A DNA stretch of 20,460 nucleotides from a virus. Positions 1 through 5,563 of the stretch are shown one piece after another; the first letter of the stretch is position 1, and every line of letters begins with the position of its first letter. Where the stretch lies: positions 1 through 20,460 of IMG/VR virus record IMGVR_UViG_3300032242_000790; one strand, 5' to 3'. A model generated the notes under the pieces. It ran no database searches. It had not been told where the DNA came from and saw only the letters and a list, made by a program, of their open reading frames with translations. Made by a program: the position numbers and the translations under genes.

Positions 1-2
1 GT

Positions 3-2213
3 TACTTCCGTTACCAGTCAGGCAAGGGCATCCAGATGTCCTCAGGAACTATCCTTAAGCCTAACTTCCAAGTAGATAAACTGTCATACACGGCTGCAGG
101 AACCCTTATTACAGTTACTCTAAAAGATGTCCACAACCTACAAACAGTTCCGCCAGATGCTCAGGTAACTATTTCTGGCGCTAACGAAGCAGGATTTAAC
201 GGGACTTACTACATCAGCAATGTTCTTAATTACAACACGTTTACTGTTGTTGCTCCTAACACTGGGCTTACAGATGGTCAGATAGCCTCAGGAAATTACT
301 ATGTTTCAACATCTTCTTGGTTTGGTGCCGTTAACCGACTTGGTATCTTTGACCAGCAGAACGGCTTGTTTTTTGAGTTTGACGGCCAAACCCTTTACGC
401 AGTTCGTCGTAACTCTACATACCAGTTAGCTGGTCGTGGAAAAGTTACCAACGGTTCTACCGCTGTTACTAATAGCACAATCTTTACATCTACAGCATTT
501 ACTAAGCAACTTACTGGTGGCGATTTTATTGTTATTAAGGGTCAGTCTTACCGTGTAGAAAGCGTTCAGGACGATAGCAACTTTACTATTTCTCCTGCTT
601 ACCGTGGAGCCACTGCTGACAACGTAACAATTTCTAAGACAATTGACACTAGAACTCCTCAATCACAATGGAACCTTGATGCTTGTGATGGAACTGGTCC
701 TTCGGGGTACAAGCTAGACCTCAGCAAAATGCAAATGTTCTACATTGATTTTTCTTGGTACGGTGCTGGCTTTGTTCGTTGGGGTCTTCGTGCTGGTGGG
801 GGTAACGTAACTTATGTCCACAAGATGCAGAATAATAACGTTAACCAAGAAGCATACTTGCGTTCAGGTAACCTTCCAGGTCGTTATGAATCAGGAACTA
901 TTCCTCCTGTAACTAAAGTCACGGCTGCTATTGGCGCTACGGACACTACAATCGCAGTAGCAGACACCTCAGCATTCCCTAATACAGGAACTTTATACGT
1001 CAAAAATTACAGTACCGTTGAACATGTTTACTACTCAGGAAAAACGGCAACGTCATTCATCAACGTAGTTCGTGCTCAAGCAGGTGCTACAGGTGTTTCT
1101 TCAACCCTAGCGGCTGGCTCAAACATCGCTACTGTGGCAACTACAGGTGTCCAAATTGGTCAGCGTGTAATCTCTACTACCGCTAATGCTTTGTCAGACG
1201 CAACATTTGTTACCGCAATCGGTTCAAATTCCGTTACGCTTAGCCAAGCAGCATACTCAGCCAATCCTCCATTGACGTTTATTCCTATGAGCGCCAGCAC
1301 AGGTCAAGCTTTCCCTCTTTCTAGCCCAACAACTGTAGAACTTGGATACCCAACACTGGCTCCAACTATCTCTCACTGGGGTACATCGGTTATAATGGAT
1401 GGTCGCTACGATGACGATAAGTCACTCCTGTTTACCTACGGTCAAAAGAATGTTACGGGCTTGACCCCTCTTGGTACTCTTACTCCTACTGGCATAACTA
1501 TTAGCACCACGCAAAATAGTTCTACTGCTACACTTTCGGCTACAACAGGCGTAACTGTGGGTATGGGAATTACTTCAACAAATGTTCCTGCTAATACGGT
1601 TATCACTAACATTAGCGGAAGCACGATTACGTTGAGTAATCCAGCCACAGGAACTGCGTCTGGAACAACAATCACAACATGGACACTTGCAAATAGCGCT
1701 GCTCTTATGGCTATTCGTGTAGCCCCTTCTGTTGATAATGGTAAAGCAGCATACTTTGGTGCTCGTGAATTAATTAATCGTATGCAGTTGGTACTTCGTT
1801 CCCTTGACGTTTCGCTCATTGGTGCAGGTAACATCCTTGTACAACTTATTTTGAACAATGGTGTTGGACAGCAAGTTGCTTGGACAAACGTCGTAAGTAA
1901 CTCTACAACGTTGCCTACATCTAGCCTTGCTCAAATTGCAGATTACGCTGGACAGAACATTACGCTTTCTGGCACAGTGCCAGGTGAAGTCACAGGTGGT
2001 TTCTTCGTTAGTAGCACGGGAGCCATTGACTTGGCGCTAGTCCGTGACCTTGGTAATTCAATTCTTGGTGGCGGCAATACTTCAGCCAACGATTACTCGA
2101 ATGTCAACATTTACCCTAACGGCCCTGACGTAGCGACTGTTCTTGTAACCAATGTAGGAAATACTGGCGTGGCATTGTCTAGCCGTCTTTCTTGGACTGA
2201 GGCTCAGGCGTAA
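3..2213 (+). CDS. Large virion structural protein, 5'-truncated by window edge
   Basis: The reading frame is open from the first full codon (position 3) to TAA at 2211-2213, giving 736 visible residues. The first ATG (36) is internal: the codons before it read YFRYQSGKGIQ, which from memory of T4-like aquatic phages is part of a conserved structural-protein segment, so the true start lies upstream. The core around nt 720-900 (YIDFSWYGAGFVRWGLRAGG, then HKMQNNNVNQEAYLRSG and LPGRYE) also resembles a family of unnamed cyanophage/uncultured marine phage virion proteins. The rest is Thr/Ser/Gly/Asn-rich beta-type sequence, including a module with GFNGTYYISNV (about nt 84-290) and one with VGMGITSTNVPANTVITNIS (about nt 1545-1675), both related to modules in the sheath gene. 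There are no membrane segments. A capsid-side decoration or neck-associated role is inferred from position only. Confidence 0.8.
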   Translation, partial: YFRYQSGKGIQMSSGTILKPNFQVDKLSYTAAGTLITVTLKDVHNLQTVPPDAQVTISGANEAGFNGTYYISNVLNYNTFTVVAPNTGLTDGQIASGNYYVSTSSWFGAVNRLGIFDQQNGLFFEFDGQTLYAVRRNSTYQLAGRGKVTNGSTAVTNSTIFTSTAFTKQLTGGDFIVIKGQSYRVESVQDDSNFTISPAYRGATADNVTISKTIDTRTPQSQWNLDACDGTGPSGYKLDLSKMQMFYIDFSWYGAGFVRWGLRAGGGNVTYVHKMQNNNVNQEAYLRSGNLPGRYESGTIPPVTKVTAAIGATDTTIAVADTSAFPNTGTLYVKNYSTVEHVYYSGKTATSFINVVRAQAGATGVSSTLAAGSNIATVATTGVQIGQRVISTTANALSDATFVTAIGSNSVTLSQAAYSANPPLTFIPMSASTGQAFPLSSPTTVELGYPTLAPTISHWGTSVIMDGRYDDDKSLLFTYGQKNVTGLTPLGTLTPTGITISTTQNSSTATLSATTGVTVGMGITSTNVPANTVITNISGSTITLSNPATGTASGTTITTWTLANSAALMAIRVAPSVDNGKAAYFGARELINRMQLVLRSLDVSLIGAGNILVQLILNNGVGQQVAWTNVVSNSTTLPTSSLAQIADYAGQNITLSGTVPGEVTGGFFVSSTGAIDLALVRDLGNSILGGGNTSANDYSNVNIYPNGPDVATVLVTNVGNTGVALSSRLSWTEAQA

Positions 2214-2214
2214 C

Positions 2215-2313
2215 ATGGCTTGTCGTTCAGGTTGCCCGACACAGGACTGCGAAGATTACGCAGCCTGTTGTCGTAGCATCAACATTGATAAAACTAGCCT
2301 TCAGGTTCGCTAA
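2215..2313 (+). CDS. 32-residue Cys-rich small protein (CRSGCPTQ type)
   Basis: ATG at 2215 follows the preceding stop by one base, and the TAA (2311-2313) shares its last A with the next ATG (TAATG), so the ORF exactly fills the gap between two structural genes. The product begins MACRSGCPTQDCEDY and has five cysteines (residues 3, 7, 12, 18, 19) in 32 residues. Short phage proteins with the CRSGCPTQ signature are, from memory, common near structural genes of actinobacteriophages. No function is known to me. The cysteine spacing could bind a metal, but this is not demonstrated. A weak purine-rich stretch (TGAGG, about 13 bases upstream) is the only ribosome-binding candidate, so coupling to the upstream gene is likely. 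Confidence 0.75.
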   Translation: MACRSGCPTQDCEDYAACCRSINIDKTSLQVR

Positions 2314-2852
2314 TGTCTAGACCGTATACCCCAGGCGGGAGATTTGATACGGACTTTGAGACAGGCGAAATCCATGATGCTATTACTAAAGACCTAGTAA
2401 ACCCTGTAGGTTCTAGCGTTTTTTGGTATGTCTGGAATCCTACGGCTACTCACGTTGACCCTATCTATGATGTAGGTGCTAACGACGGCGTAGGTCGTCA
2501 ATGGCATGACCCCATCAAAGTCCCTGTTATCAGAGCTGTGCTACAGCAAGGCGCTACTAACCTTGTACAGCAAGGTTTCTACAATGCTGACCGCATCCAC
2601 TTCACCATTGACTACAACACCTTGACGGCTTTAGTTCCTATGATGGTAGACAAACTTAATCCGTTGAATAAACAAAACCCAGACCCACTTAACCGTGATA
2701 GAATTGTATGGAAAAACGAAGTCTACCGACCTCTTCAAAGCAATTTAAATGGCATTATCTCTGAAAACTTTACGTTGCTCACGTTTGAATGCCAGCAAAT
2801 TATGGCTGAAGAAATGGTCAATGACCCACAGTTCCAGTTGTATGCTGATTAA
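2313..2852 (+). CDS. Hypothetical virion protein, 179 aa (head/neck region)
   Basis: The start ATG overlaps the preceding TAA by one base, and the stop is followed by an AGGAG motif for the next gene. The product (MSRPYTPGGRFD...) is acidic-neutral, has no membrane segment or signal peptide, and contains the segments SSVFWYVWNPTATHVDPIYD (residues 34-53) and PLNRDRIVWKNEVYRP (124-139). I do not recognise the family. The position between a large structural protein and the tail module suggests a head-completion, neck or connector role. That is inference from gene order alone. Confidence 0.7.
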   Translation: MSRPYTPGGRFDTDFETGEIHDAITKDLVNPVGSSVFWYVWNPTATHVDPIYDVGANDGVGRQWHDPIKVPVIRAVLQQGATNLVQQGFYNADRIHFTIDYNTLTALVPMMVDKLNPLNKQNPDPLNRDRIVWKNEVYRPLQSNLNGIISENFTLLTFECQQIMAEEMVNDPQFQLYAD

Positions 2853-2864
2853 TAGGAGTGCTAC

Positions 2865-3176
2865 ATGACTGAAAAATGGCAGAAAAAAGAAGGTCAGAAT
2901 AAAAAAGGTGGCCTTAATGAAAAGGGTCGTAAGTCTTACGAGTCTTCCCATCCTGGCTCTGACCTAAAGGCTCCAGTTAAGTCTGGGGATAACCCTCGCC
3001 GAGCGTCCTTCCTTGCCCGTATGGGTAATGCTTCTGGACCTGAGCATAAGCCAAATGGCGAACCTACACGCTTGTTGCTTTCACTACAGGCATGGGGCGC
3101 ATCATCTAAAGCGGATGCTAAAAAGAAAGCCGCCGCTATCTCTAAGCGCAATGACGCAAAGAAAAAGAAAAAGTAA
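2865..3176 (+). CDS. Small basic protein, DUF6321-like, 103 aa
   Basis: The start has a good Shine-Dalgarno (AGGAG, 2854-2858, six bases before ATG). Residues 4-60 (WQKKEGQNKKGG, LNEKGRKSYESSHPGSDLKA, then RRASFLARMG) match my memory of DUF6321-type proteins in aquatic phages, where KGGLNEKGRKSYE, HPGSDLKAPV and RRASFCARM are the recurring elements. Unlike the classic form, the cysteine in RASFCARM is leucine here. The C-terminal 25 residues are almost all Lys and Ala, ending in five lysines. The role is unknown. The high positive charge suggests nucleic-acid or polyanion binding, an inference from composition. It heads a run of five small Lys-rich proteins. Confidence 0.8.
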   Translation: MTEKWQKKEGQNKKGGLNEKGRKSYESSHPGSDLKAPVKSGDNPRRASFLARMGNASGPEHKPNGEPTRLLLSLQAWGASSKADAKKKAAAISKRNDAKKKKK

Positions 3177-3337
3177 TGGCTACTAAAAAAGTATGGGATA
3201 CCCCAGACCCAAGTAAAAAAGATAAGAAGCTTTCCCCTAAGAAAAAAGCTTCTGCCAAAGCTGCTGCTAAAGCCGCTGGTCGTCCTTACCCTAATCTTGT
3301 GGATAACATGAACGCCGCTAAAAAGAAGAAAAAGTAA
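3176..3337 (+). CDS. Very small Lys-rich protein, 53 aa
   Basis: ATG at 3176 overlaps the preceding TAA by one base, and its own TAA (3335-3337) overlaps the next ATG the same way. The product starts MATKKVWDTPDPSKKDKK and ends NMNAAKKKKK; about a third of its residues are lysine and many of the rest are alanine. A short non-basic patch (GRPYPNLVDNMN, residues 35-46) is the only part with distinctive sequence. I do not recognise a family. It lacks a separate Shine-Dalgarno; the purine-rich Lys codons of the upstream gene lie immediately before the start. The exact chaining of stops and starts on both sides supports its reality. Confidence 0.65.
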   Translation: MATKKVWDTPDPSKKDKKLSPKKKASAKAAAKAAGRPYPNLVDNMNAAKKKKK

Positions 3338-3570
3338 TGGCGGCTAAAAAGAAAGAAAACCCTGCTACCCTTAAAGTATCTGGCAAAGTTCACCGTGTCT
3401 ATAAAGACAAAAAAGGTGATGTTGTAGTTGACCATGCTGGTTCTAAAAAGGAAAACGGCAAGTACGATAAAATAGATTTGACCAAAAAGGCTGGTGCCAA
3501 GACGGTTAAAGAAGGTGTCAAAGCCACAAAAGCTTGGCATAAAAACAACCCTCACAAGAAAGGTAAGTAA
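3337..3570 (+). CDS. Small Lys-rich protein, 77 aa
   Basis: The start is fused to the preceding stop (TAATG). Residues 1-55 include a plausible folded beta segment: TLKVSGKVHRVYKDKKGDVV, then VDHAGSKKENGKYDKIDL. It is followed by a Lys-rich tail ending NNPHKKGK. The VHRVYKDKKGDVVV pattern looks like a short beta hairpin. No catalytic motif is visible and I do not recognise the family. Like its neighbours it is strongly basic, has no membrane segment and is translated from a near-continuous chain of tiny ORFs. Confidence 0.7.
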   Translation: MAAKKKENPATLKVSGKVHRVYKDKKGDVVVDHAGSKKENGKYDKIDLTKKAGAKTVKEGVKATKAWHKNNPHKKGK

Positions 3571-3571
3571 C

Positions 3572-3694
3572 ATGTGCAAAGGATGCGGATGTAACTGCGA
3601 TAAGCCAAACTGCAAAGGCAAGTGTGGCACTGGTAAATTTGCTAAGGCTAAGGCTGCGGTAAAGAAAGCTGTCTCTAAGAAGGGTAAGAAGTAA
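3572..3694 (+). CDS. 40-residue Cys-rich/Lys-rich protein (MCKGCGC type)
   Basis: The N-terminus MCKGCGCNCDKPNCKGKCG holds six cysteines at residues 2, 5, 7, 9, 14 and 18, and the C-terminal half is Lys/Ala-rich (ending SKKGKK). I chose ATG 3572, one base after the preceding stop, over an in-frame start at 3494 because the extra 26 residues would lie wholly inside the previous gene in another frame. The dense CxxC/CxC spacing resembles metal-binding or metallothionein-like peptides, but no family can be assigned by eye. The TAA at 3692-3694 overlaps the next ATG by one base. Confidence 0.7.
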   Translation: MCKGCGCNCDKPNCKGKCGTGKFAKAKAAVKKAVSKKGKK

Positions 3695-3867
3695 TGGCTG
3701 CCAAGAAAGATGACAAGAAGCAAGACGCTAAAGCAATGAAGGGCATGTCCCCTGCACAGAAGGCTAAGTTCCAGAAGGAAGACAAGAAGATGGACAAGAA
3801 GCCTATGTCTCGCAAGGAAGACGCCAAGAAAGATGCTGCTCTAGCCAAGAAGATTAAAAAGAAGTAA
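3694..3867 (+). CDS. Very small Lys/Asp/Met-rich protein, 57 aa
   Basis: ATG at 3694 overlaps the preceding TAA. The product (MAAKKDDKKQDAKAMKGMSP through ALAKKIKKK) is almost entirely charged, with alternating Lys and Asp/Glu and five methionines, and should be helical or disordered. No known domain is visible. It is the last of the small basic chain. Fourteen bases after its stop the 13-bp dyad at 3881-3910 begins, which may end the transcript or mark the next control region. Confidence 0.65.
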   Translation: MAAKKDDKKQDAKAMKGMSPAQKAKFQKEDKKMDKKPMSRKEDAKKDAALAKKIKKK

Positions 3868-3880
3868 CTACTTCCAAATG

Positions 3881-3910
3881 ACAGGGATTTGCATTATTGC
3901 AAGTCCCTGT
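3881..3910 (+). promoter_or_regulatory. 13-bp inverted repeat upstream of the methyltransferase
   Basis: The left arm ACAGGGATTTGCA (3881-3893) and right arm TGCAAGTCCCTGT (3898-3910) pair over 13 positions with one G-U wobble and a TTAT loop. As RNA this is a stable hairpin followed by a T-rich stretch (TATTATTT), so it could be an intrinsic terminator for the small-protein chain. As DNA it is a dyad covering the -35 and spacer of the promoter-like sequence at 3888-3916, so it could also be an operator. The sequence does not decide between the two. Confidence 0.7.
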
Positions 3911-3916
3911 TATTAT
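3888..3916 (+). promoter_or_regulatory. Candidate sigma70-like promoter for a leaderless methyltransferase transcript
   Basis: TTTGCA (3888-3893; four of six matches to TTGACA) is followed by a 17-base spacer and TATTAT (3911-3916; five of six matches to TATAAT). Transcription would be expected to begin around 3922-3924, which coincides with the ATG at 3924. No Shine-Dalgarno is present before that ATG, which fits a leaderless mRNA. Leaderless transcripts are well established in actinobacteria. The assignment is an inference from two short motifs and their spacing. Confidence 0.4.
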
Positions 3917-3923
3917 TTGTGGC

Positions 3924-4655
3924 ATGAGATTCGTATCCTTATTTGCAGGCGTTGGCGGATTTGATTTAGGGCTTGAGCAAGCAGGTCACACCTGTGTAGG
4001 TCAGGTCGAAATCGACAAGAACGCTCAGAAAGTATTAAAGAAGCATTGGCCGAATGTGCCATTGCATGACGATGTTACTACGGCTATAGATTGGGCTGAT
4101 GAAATTGGACTCACAGGAAATGTTGACCTTGTTTGCGGAGGATTCCCATGTCAAGATGTCTCAGTTGCAGGACGCAGGGCTGGGTTGGCTGGCGAACGTT
4201 CTGGACTTTTCTTTGACGCACTCGCTTTTGCGACGCACGTCAAAGCCAAAAGAATTATCTTGGAGAATGTGCCAGGACTTCTATCAAGCAACCAAGGACG
4301 GGATTTCGGAGTCGTCCTCACTAATCTGGCCGACGCAGGGTATAGCAACATCGAATGGCGTGTTCTTGATTCGCAATTCTTCGGAGTCCCCCAACGACGC
4401 AGAAGAGTCTTCATTGTTGCAAGTCTTGGAACAGAACCCTTCAAGCAAATACTCTCTGAGCGAGAAAGCAGCACAGGGGATTATTCGCAGGGCAAATCGT
4501 CGGGGCAAGACTCTGCCGACTCAACTTCAGGAAGCGCTGGAGAGCATAGCGAACCAGTAGCAAGGATGCTGGGCTTTGGTCACTATGCCATGGATGACAA
4601 GGCTTCAGCGCTTAAAGCTCGTGACTACAAGGACGCTACGGACTTAGTGCTGTGA
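3924..4655 (+). CDS. C5 cytosine DNA methyltransferase, N-terminal catalytic part (split gene, motifs I-VIII)
   Basis: The product transfers a methyl group from S-adenosylmethionine to cytosine C5 in DNA. Visible motifs: SAM-binding motif I FVSLFAGVGGFDLG (residues 3-16), catalytic motif IV GGFPCQDVS with Cys76, motif VI ENV (114-116) and motif VIII QRRRRVFIV (157-165). After residue 165 the sequence becomes a Ser/Gly/Asp-rich linker and then GFGHYAMDDKASALKARDYK, the usual entry to the target-recognition region of phage enzymes. Translation stops at TGA 4653-4655 before motifs IX and X, which are in the next ORF. I chose ATG 3924 because C5 enzymes normally start a few residues before FxxLFAGxGG; a TTG at 3897 lies in the loop of the inverted repeat. 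No restriction endonuclease is adjacent, so it is probably an orphan enzyme protecting phage DNA. Confidence 0.9.
   Translation: MRFVSLFAGVGGFDLGLEQAGHTCVGQVEIDKNAQKVLKKHWPNVPLHDDVTTAIDWADEIGLTGNVDLVCGGFPCQDVSVAGRRAGLAGERSGLFFDALAFATHVKAKRIILENVPGLLSSNQGRDFGVVLTNLADAGYSNIEWRVLDSQFFGVPQRRRRVFIVASLGTEPFKQILSERESSTGDYSQGKSSGQDSADSTSGSAGEHSEPVARMLGFGHYAMDDKASALKARDYKDATDLVL
4099..4560 (+). other. Overlapping +1-frame ORF inside the methyltransferase, 153 codons
   Basis: This frame is open from ATG 4099 to TAG 4558-4560, entirely within the methyltransferase first half. Its C-terminal half reads DGISESSS, then SSESPNDAEESSLLQVLEQN, then KYSLSEKAAQGIIRRANRRG and KTLP. I recall closely similar strings (KYYLSPKAxxGILRRAxKRGKxLP preceded by LNTSExPxDA) in annotated phage proteins often found beside C5 methyltransferases. 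The strings correspond to the +1 translation of the motif VIII region (LDSQFFGVPQRRRRVFIV) and the following linker. It may be an overprinted real protein, or an apparent family created because the methyltransferase frame is conserved. No strong ribosome-binding site precedes ATG 4099. Confidence 0.35.
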
Positions 4656-5314
4656 TTGTCTTTACTAAGGCTCGTCGGGCACAGAGCGATACTGATTATG
4701 AAACTTGGATTGCTGGAGAGGTAACCCCTACATTGAACGTATTTGATAACGGCACTGAGACACGGGCTACCGTGCTCATTATTGATGGAACCCGAGTGGG
4801 AGATGTGAGAGTCTATGCTGATGACCTTATGCAAACGGTTATTCAAAGGTGGGGAACAGGAGGAGGAAACGTGCCATACGTATTCCCAATACACGATACG
4901 GCAACCCGCTCTGTGGGTAAGCGGAAGCACTCAGATGGTACCTATTCCCTTGACGGCAAAGGTAATGGGCTTGGAGTCGGAGAGGATGGAGACCCGATGA
5001 ATACTCTAACTAGTGGTGACCGCCATGCGGTTGCCTACAGCATTCGTGAGGATGCCAAGGCTAACAACTTCTCGGCTACCGAGATTAACACAGCAAGGGC
5101 GCTACAAGCCCTTCAGCCGTCCGTACAGAGCCATCACGCTCAGACCTTTATCGCAGAACCAGCCGTGGTTCGTCGCCTCACTCCGTTGGAGTGTGAGCGT
5201 CTACAGGGCTTTCCTGACGGTTGGACTGAAGACCAAGCAGATACCAATCGATACAAGCAGATGGGTAACGCTGTTACCGTCAATGTAATTAATTGGATTG
5301 GTAATCGACTATAA
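4652..5314 (+). CDS. C5 cytosine DNA methyltransferase, C-terminal part (target recognition, motifs IX-X)
   Basis: GTG 4652 overlaps the TGA of the catalytic half (GTGA), in the -1 frame relative to it. The 220-residue product starts MIVFTKARRAQSDTDYETW, carries phage-type target-recognition sequence (TLNVFDNGTETRATVLIIDG; GTRVGDVRVY; GTGGGNVPYV; SIREDAKANNFSATE), and ends with motif IX RRLTPLECERLQGFPDGW (174-191) and motif X YKQMGNAVTV (201-210). Both halves are intact up to the junction and together contain every motif of a single-chain enzyme. It could be a true second subunit, as in split enzymes such as M.AquI, a product of -1 frameshifting, a recent one-base deletion or a sequencing error. 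The frame is open from 4625, so the two frames overlap by about 30 bases. No classical X XXY YYZ slippery heptamer is evident in that overlap. Confidence 0.88.
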   Translation: MIVFTKARRAQSDTDYETWIAGEVTPTLNVFDNGTETRATVLIIDGTRVGDVRVYADDLMQTVIQRWGTGGGNVPYVFPIHDTATRSVGKRKHSDGTYSLDGKGNGLGVGEDGDPMNTLTSGDRHAVAYSIREDAKANNFSATEINTARALQALQPSVQSHHAQTFIAEPAVVRRLTPLECERLQGFPDGWTEDQADTNRYKQMGNAVTVNVINWIGNRL

Positions 5315-5329
5315 AAGTTAATTTGATTT

Positions 5330-5351
5330 AGCCCCCGAAAGGGGGCTTTTT
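5330..5351 (+). terminator. Strong intrinsic terminator after the methyltransferase
   Basis: AGCCCCC (5330-5336) and GGGGGCT (5341-5347) form a perfect 7-bp G+C stem with a GAAA tetraloop, followed by a T run (5347-5351) and more T-rich sequence. This is a textbook Rho-independent terminator placed 15 bases after the methyltransferase stop. It separates the methyltransferase from the downstream tail genes, which then need their own promoter or read-through. Confidence 0.92.
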
Positions 5352-5367
5352 CATTTACCATTGAAAT

Positions 5368-5385
5368 AGTTCCACTGCAGGAACT
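5368..5385 (+). promoter_or_regulatory. Short hairpin in the 5352-5434 gap
   Basis: AGTTCC (5368-5373) and GGAACT (5380-5385) form a perfect 6-bp inverted repeat around ACTGCA, 17 bases after the terminator T run. It could be an operator or RNA hairpin in the leader of the tail operon. TTGAAA at 5361 resembles a -35 box, but I see no matching -10 at the right distance, so no promoter is called. Confidence 0.3.
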
Positions 5386-5434
5386 GACTCAAGACCCATG
5401 CGAATTACCTATGCAACTCCGCCAAAGGAGAACG

Positions 5435-5563
5435 ATGATGAATAACCAAGAGACTTCAGAGGCTTCCCGCCCTGACTTTTTTCATGGCGCCACATTTGGA
5501 ATCGGTTCGTATGGAACTTTGGTGTTTAGTTTGCTAGGTCGTTTCATGGGTGGTCGCAGGTGA
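5435..5563 (+). CDS. Small protein with hydrophobic C-terminal segment, 42 aa
   Basis: A clear Shine-Dalgarno (AAAGGAG, 5424-5430) precedes two adjacent ATG codons (5435 and 5438); the second gives slightly better spacing. The product begins MMNNQETSEASRPDFFHG and ends in a Gly-rich hydrophobic stretch (FGIGSYGTLVFSLLGRFMGG, residues 21-40) before two arginines, which could be a single membrane segment. The TGA overlaps the GTG of the next gene (GTGA), giving translational coupling. I do not recognise a family. It is the first gene after the methyltransferase terminator and may mainly deliver ribosomes to the next gene. Confidence 0.6.
   Translation: MMNNQETSEASRPDFFHGATFGIGSYGTLVFSLLGRFMGGRR

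Noticed and set aside
1442-1858. 138-codon minus-strand ORF inside the first structural gene
   Set aside because: It is a shadow of Thr/Ser/Gly-rich coding sequence, with no ribosome-binding site and no recognisable domain; all supported genes run on the + strand.
3494-3571. 26-residue N-terminal extension of the MCKGCGC protein
   Set aside because: It overlaps the previous gene in another frame. ATG 3572 directly after that gene's stop gives a compact Cys-rich N-terminus.
3286-3723. 145-codon minus-strand ORF rich in Phe and Leu that looks like a membrane protein
   Set aside because: It is the complement of the poly-Lys genes (AAG/AAA read backwards gives CTT/TTT), so the hydrophobicity is an artefact. 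It also crosses several well-chained + strand genes.
3897-3923. TTG start nine codons upstream of the methyltransferase ATG
   Set aside because: It lies in the loop of the inverted repeat and adds residues that C5 enzymes lack. ATG 3924 places FxxLFAGxGG at the usual distance from the N-terminus.
4151-4474. Minus-strand ORF within the methyltransferase
   Set aside because: It has no start signal or domain, and lies antisense to conserved motifs IV-VIII that fully explain the sequence constraint.
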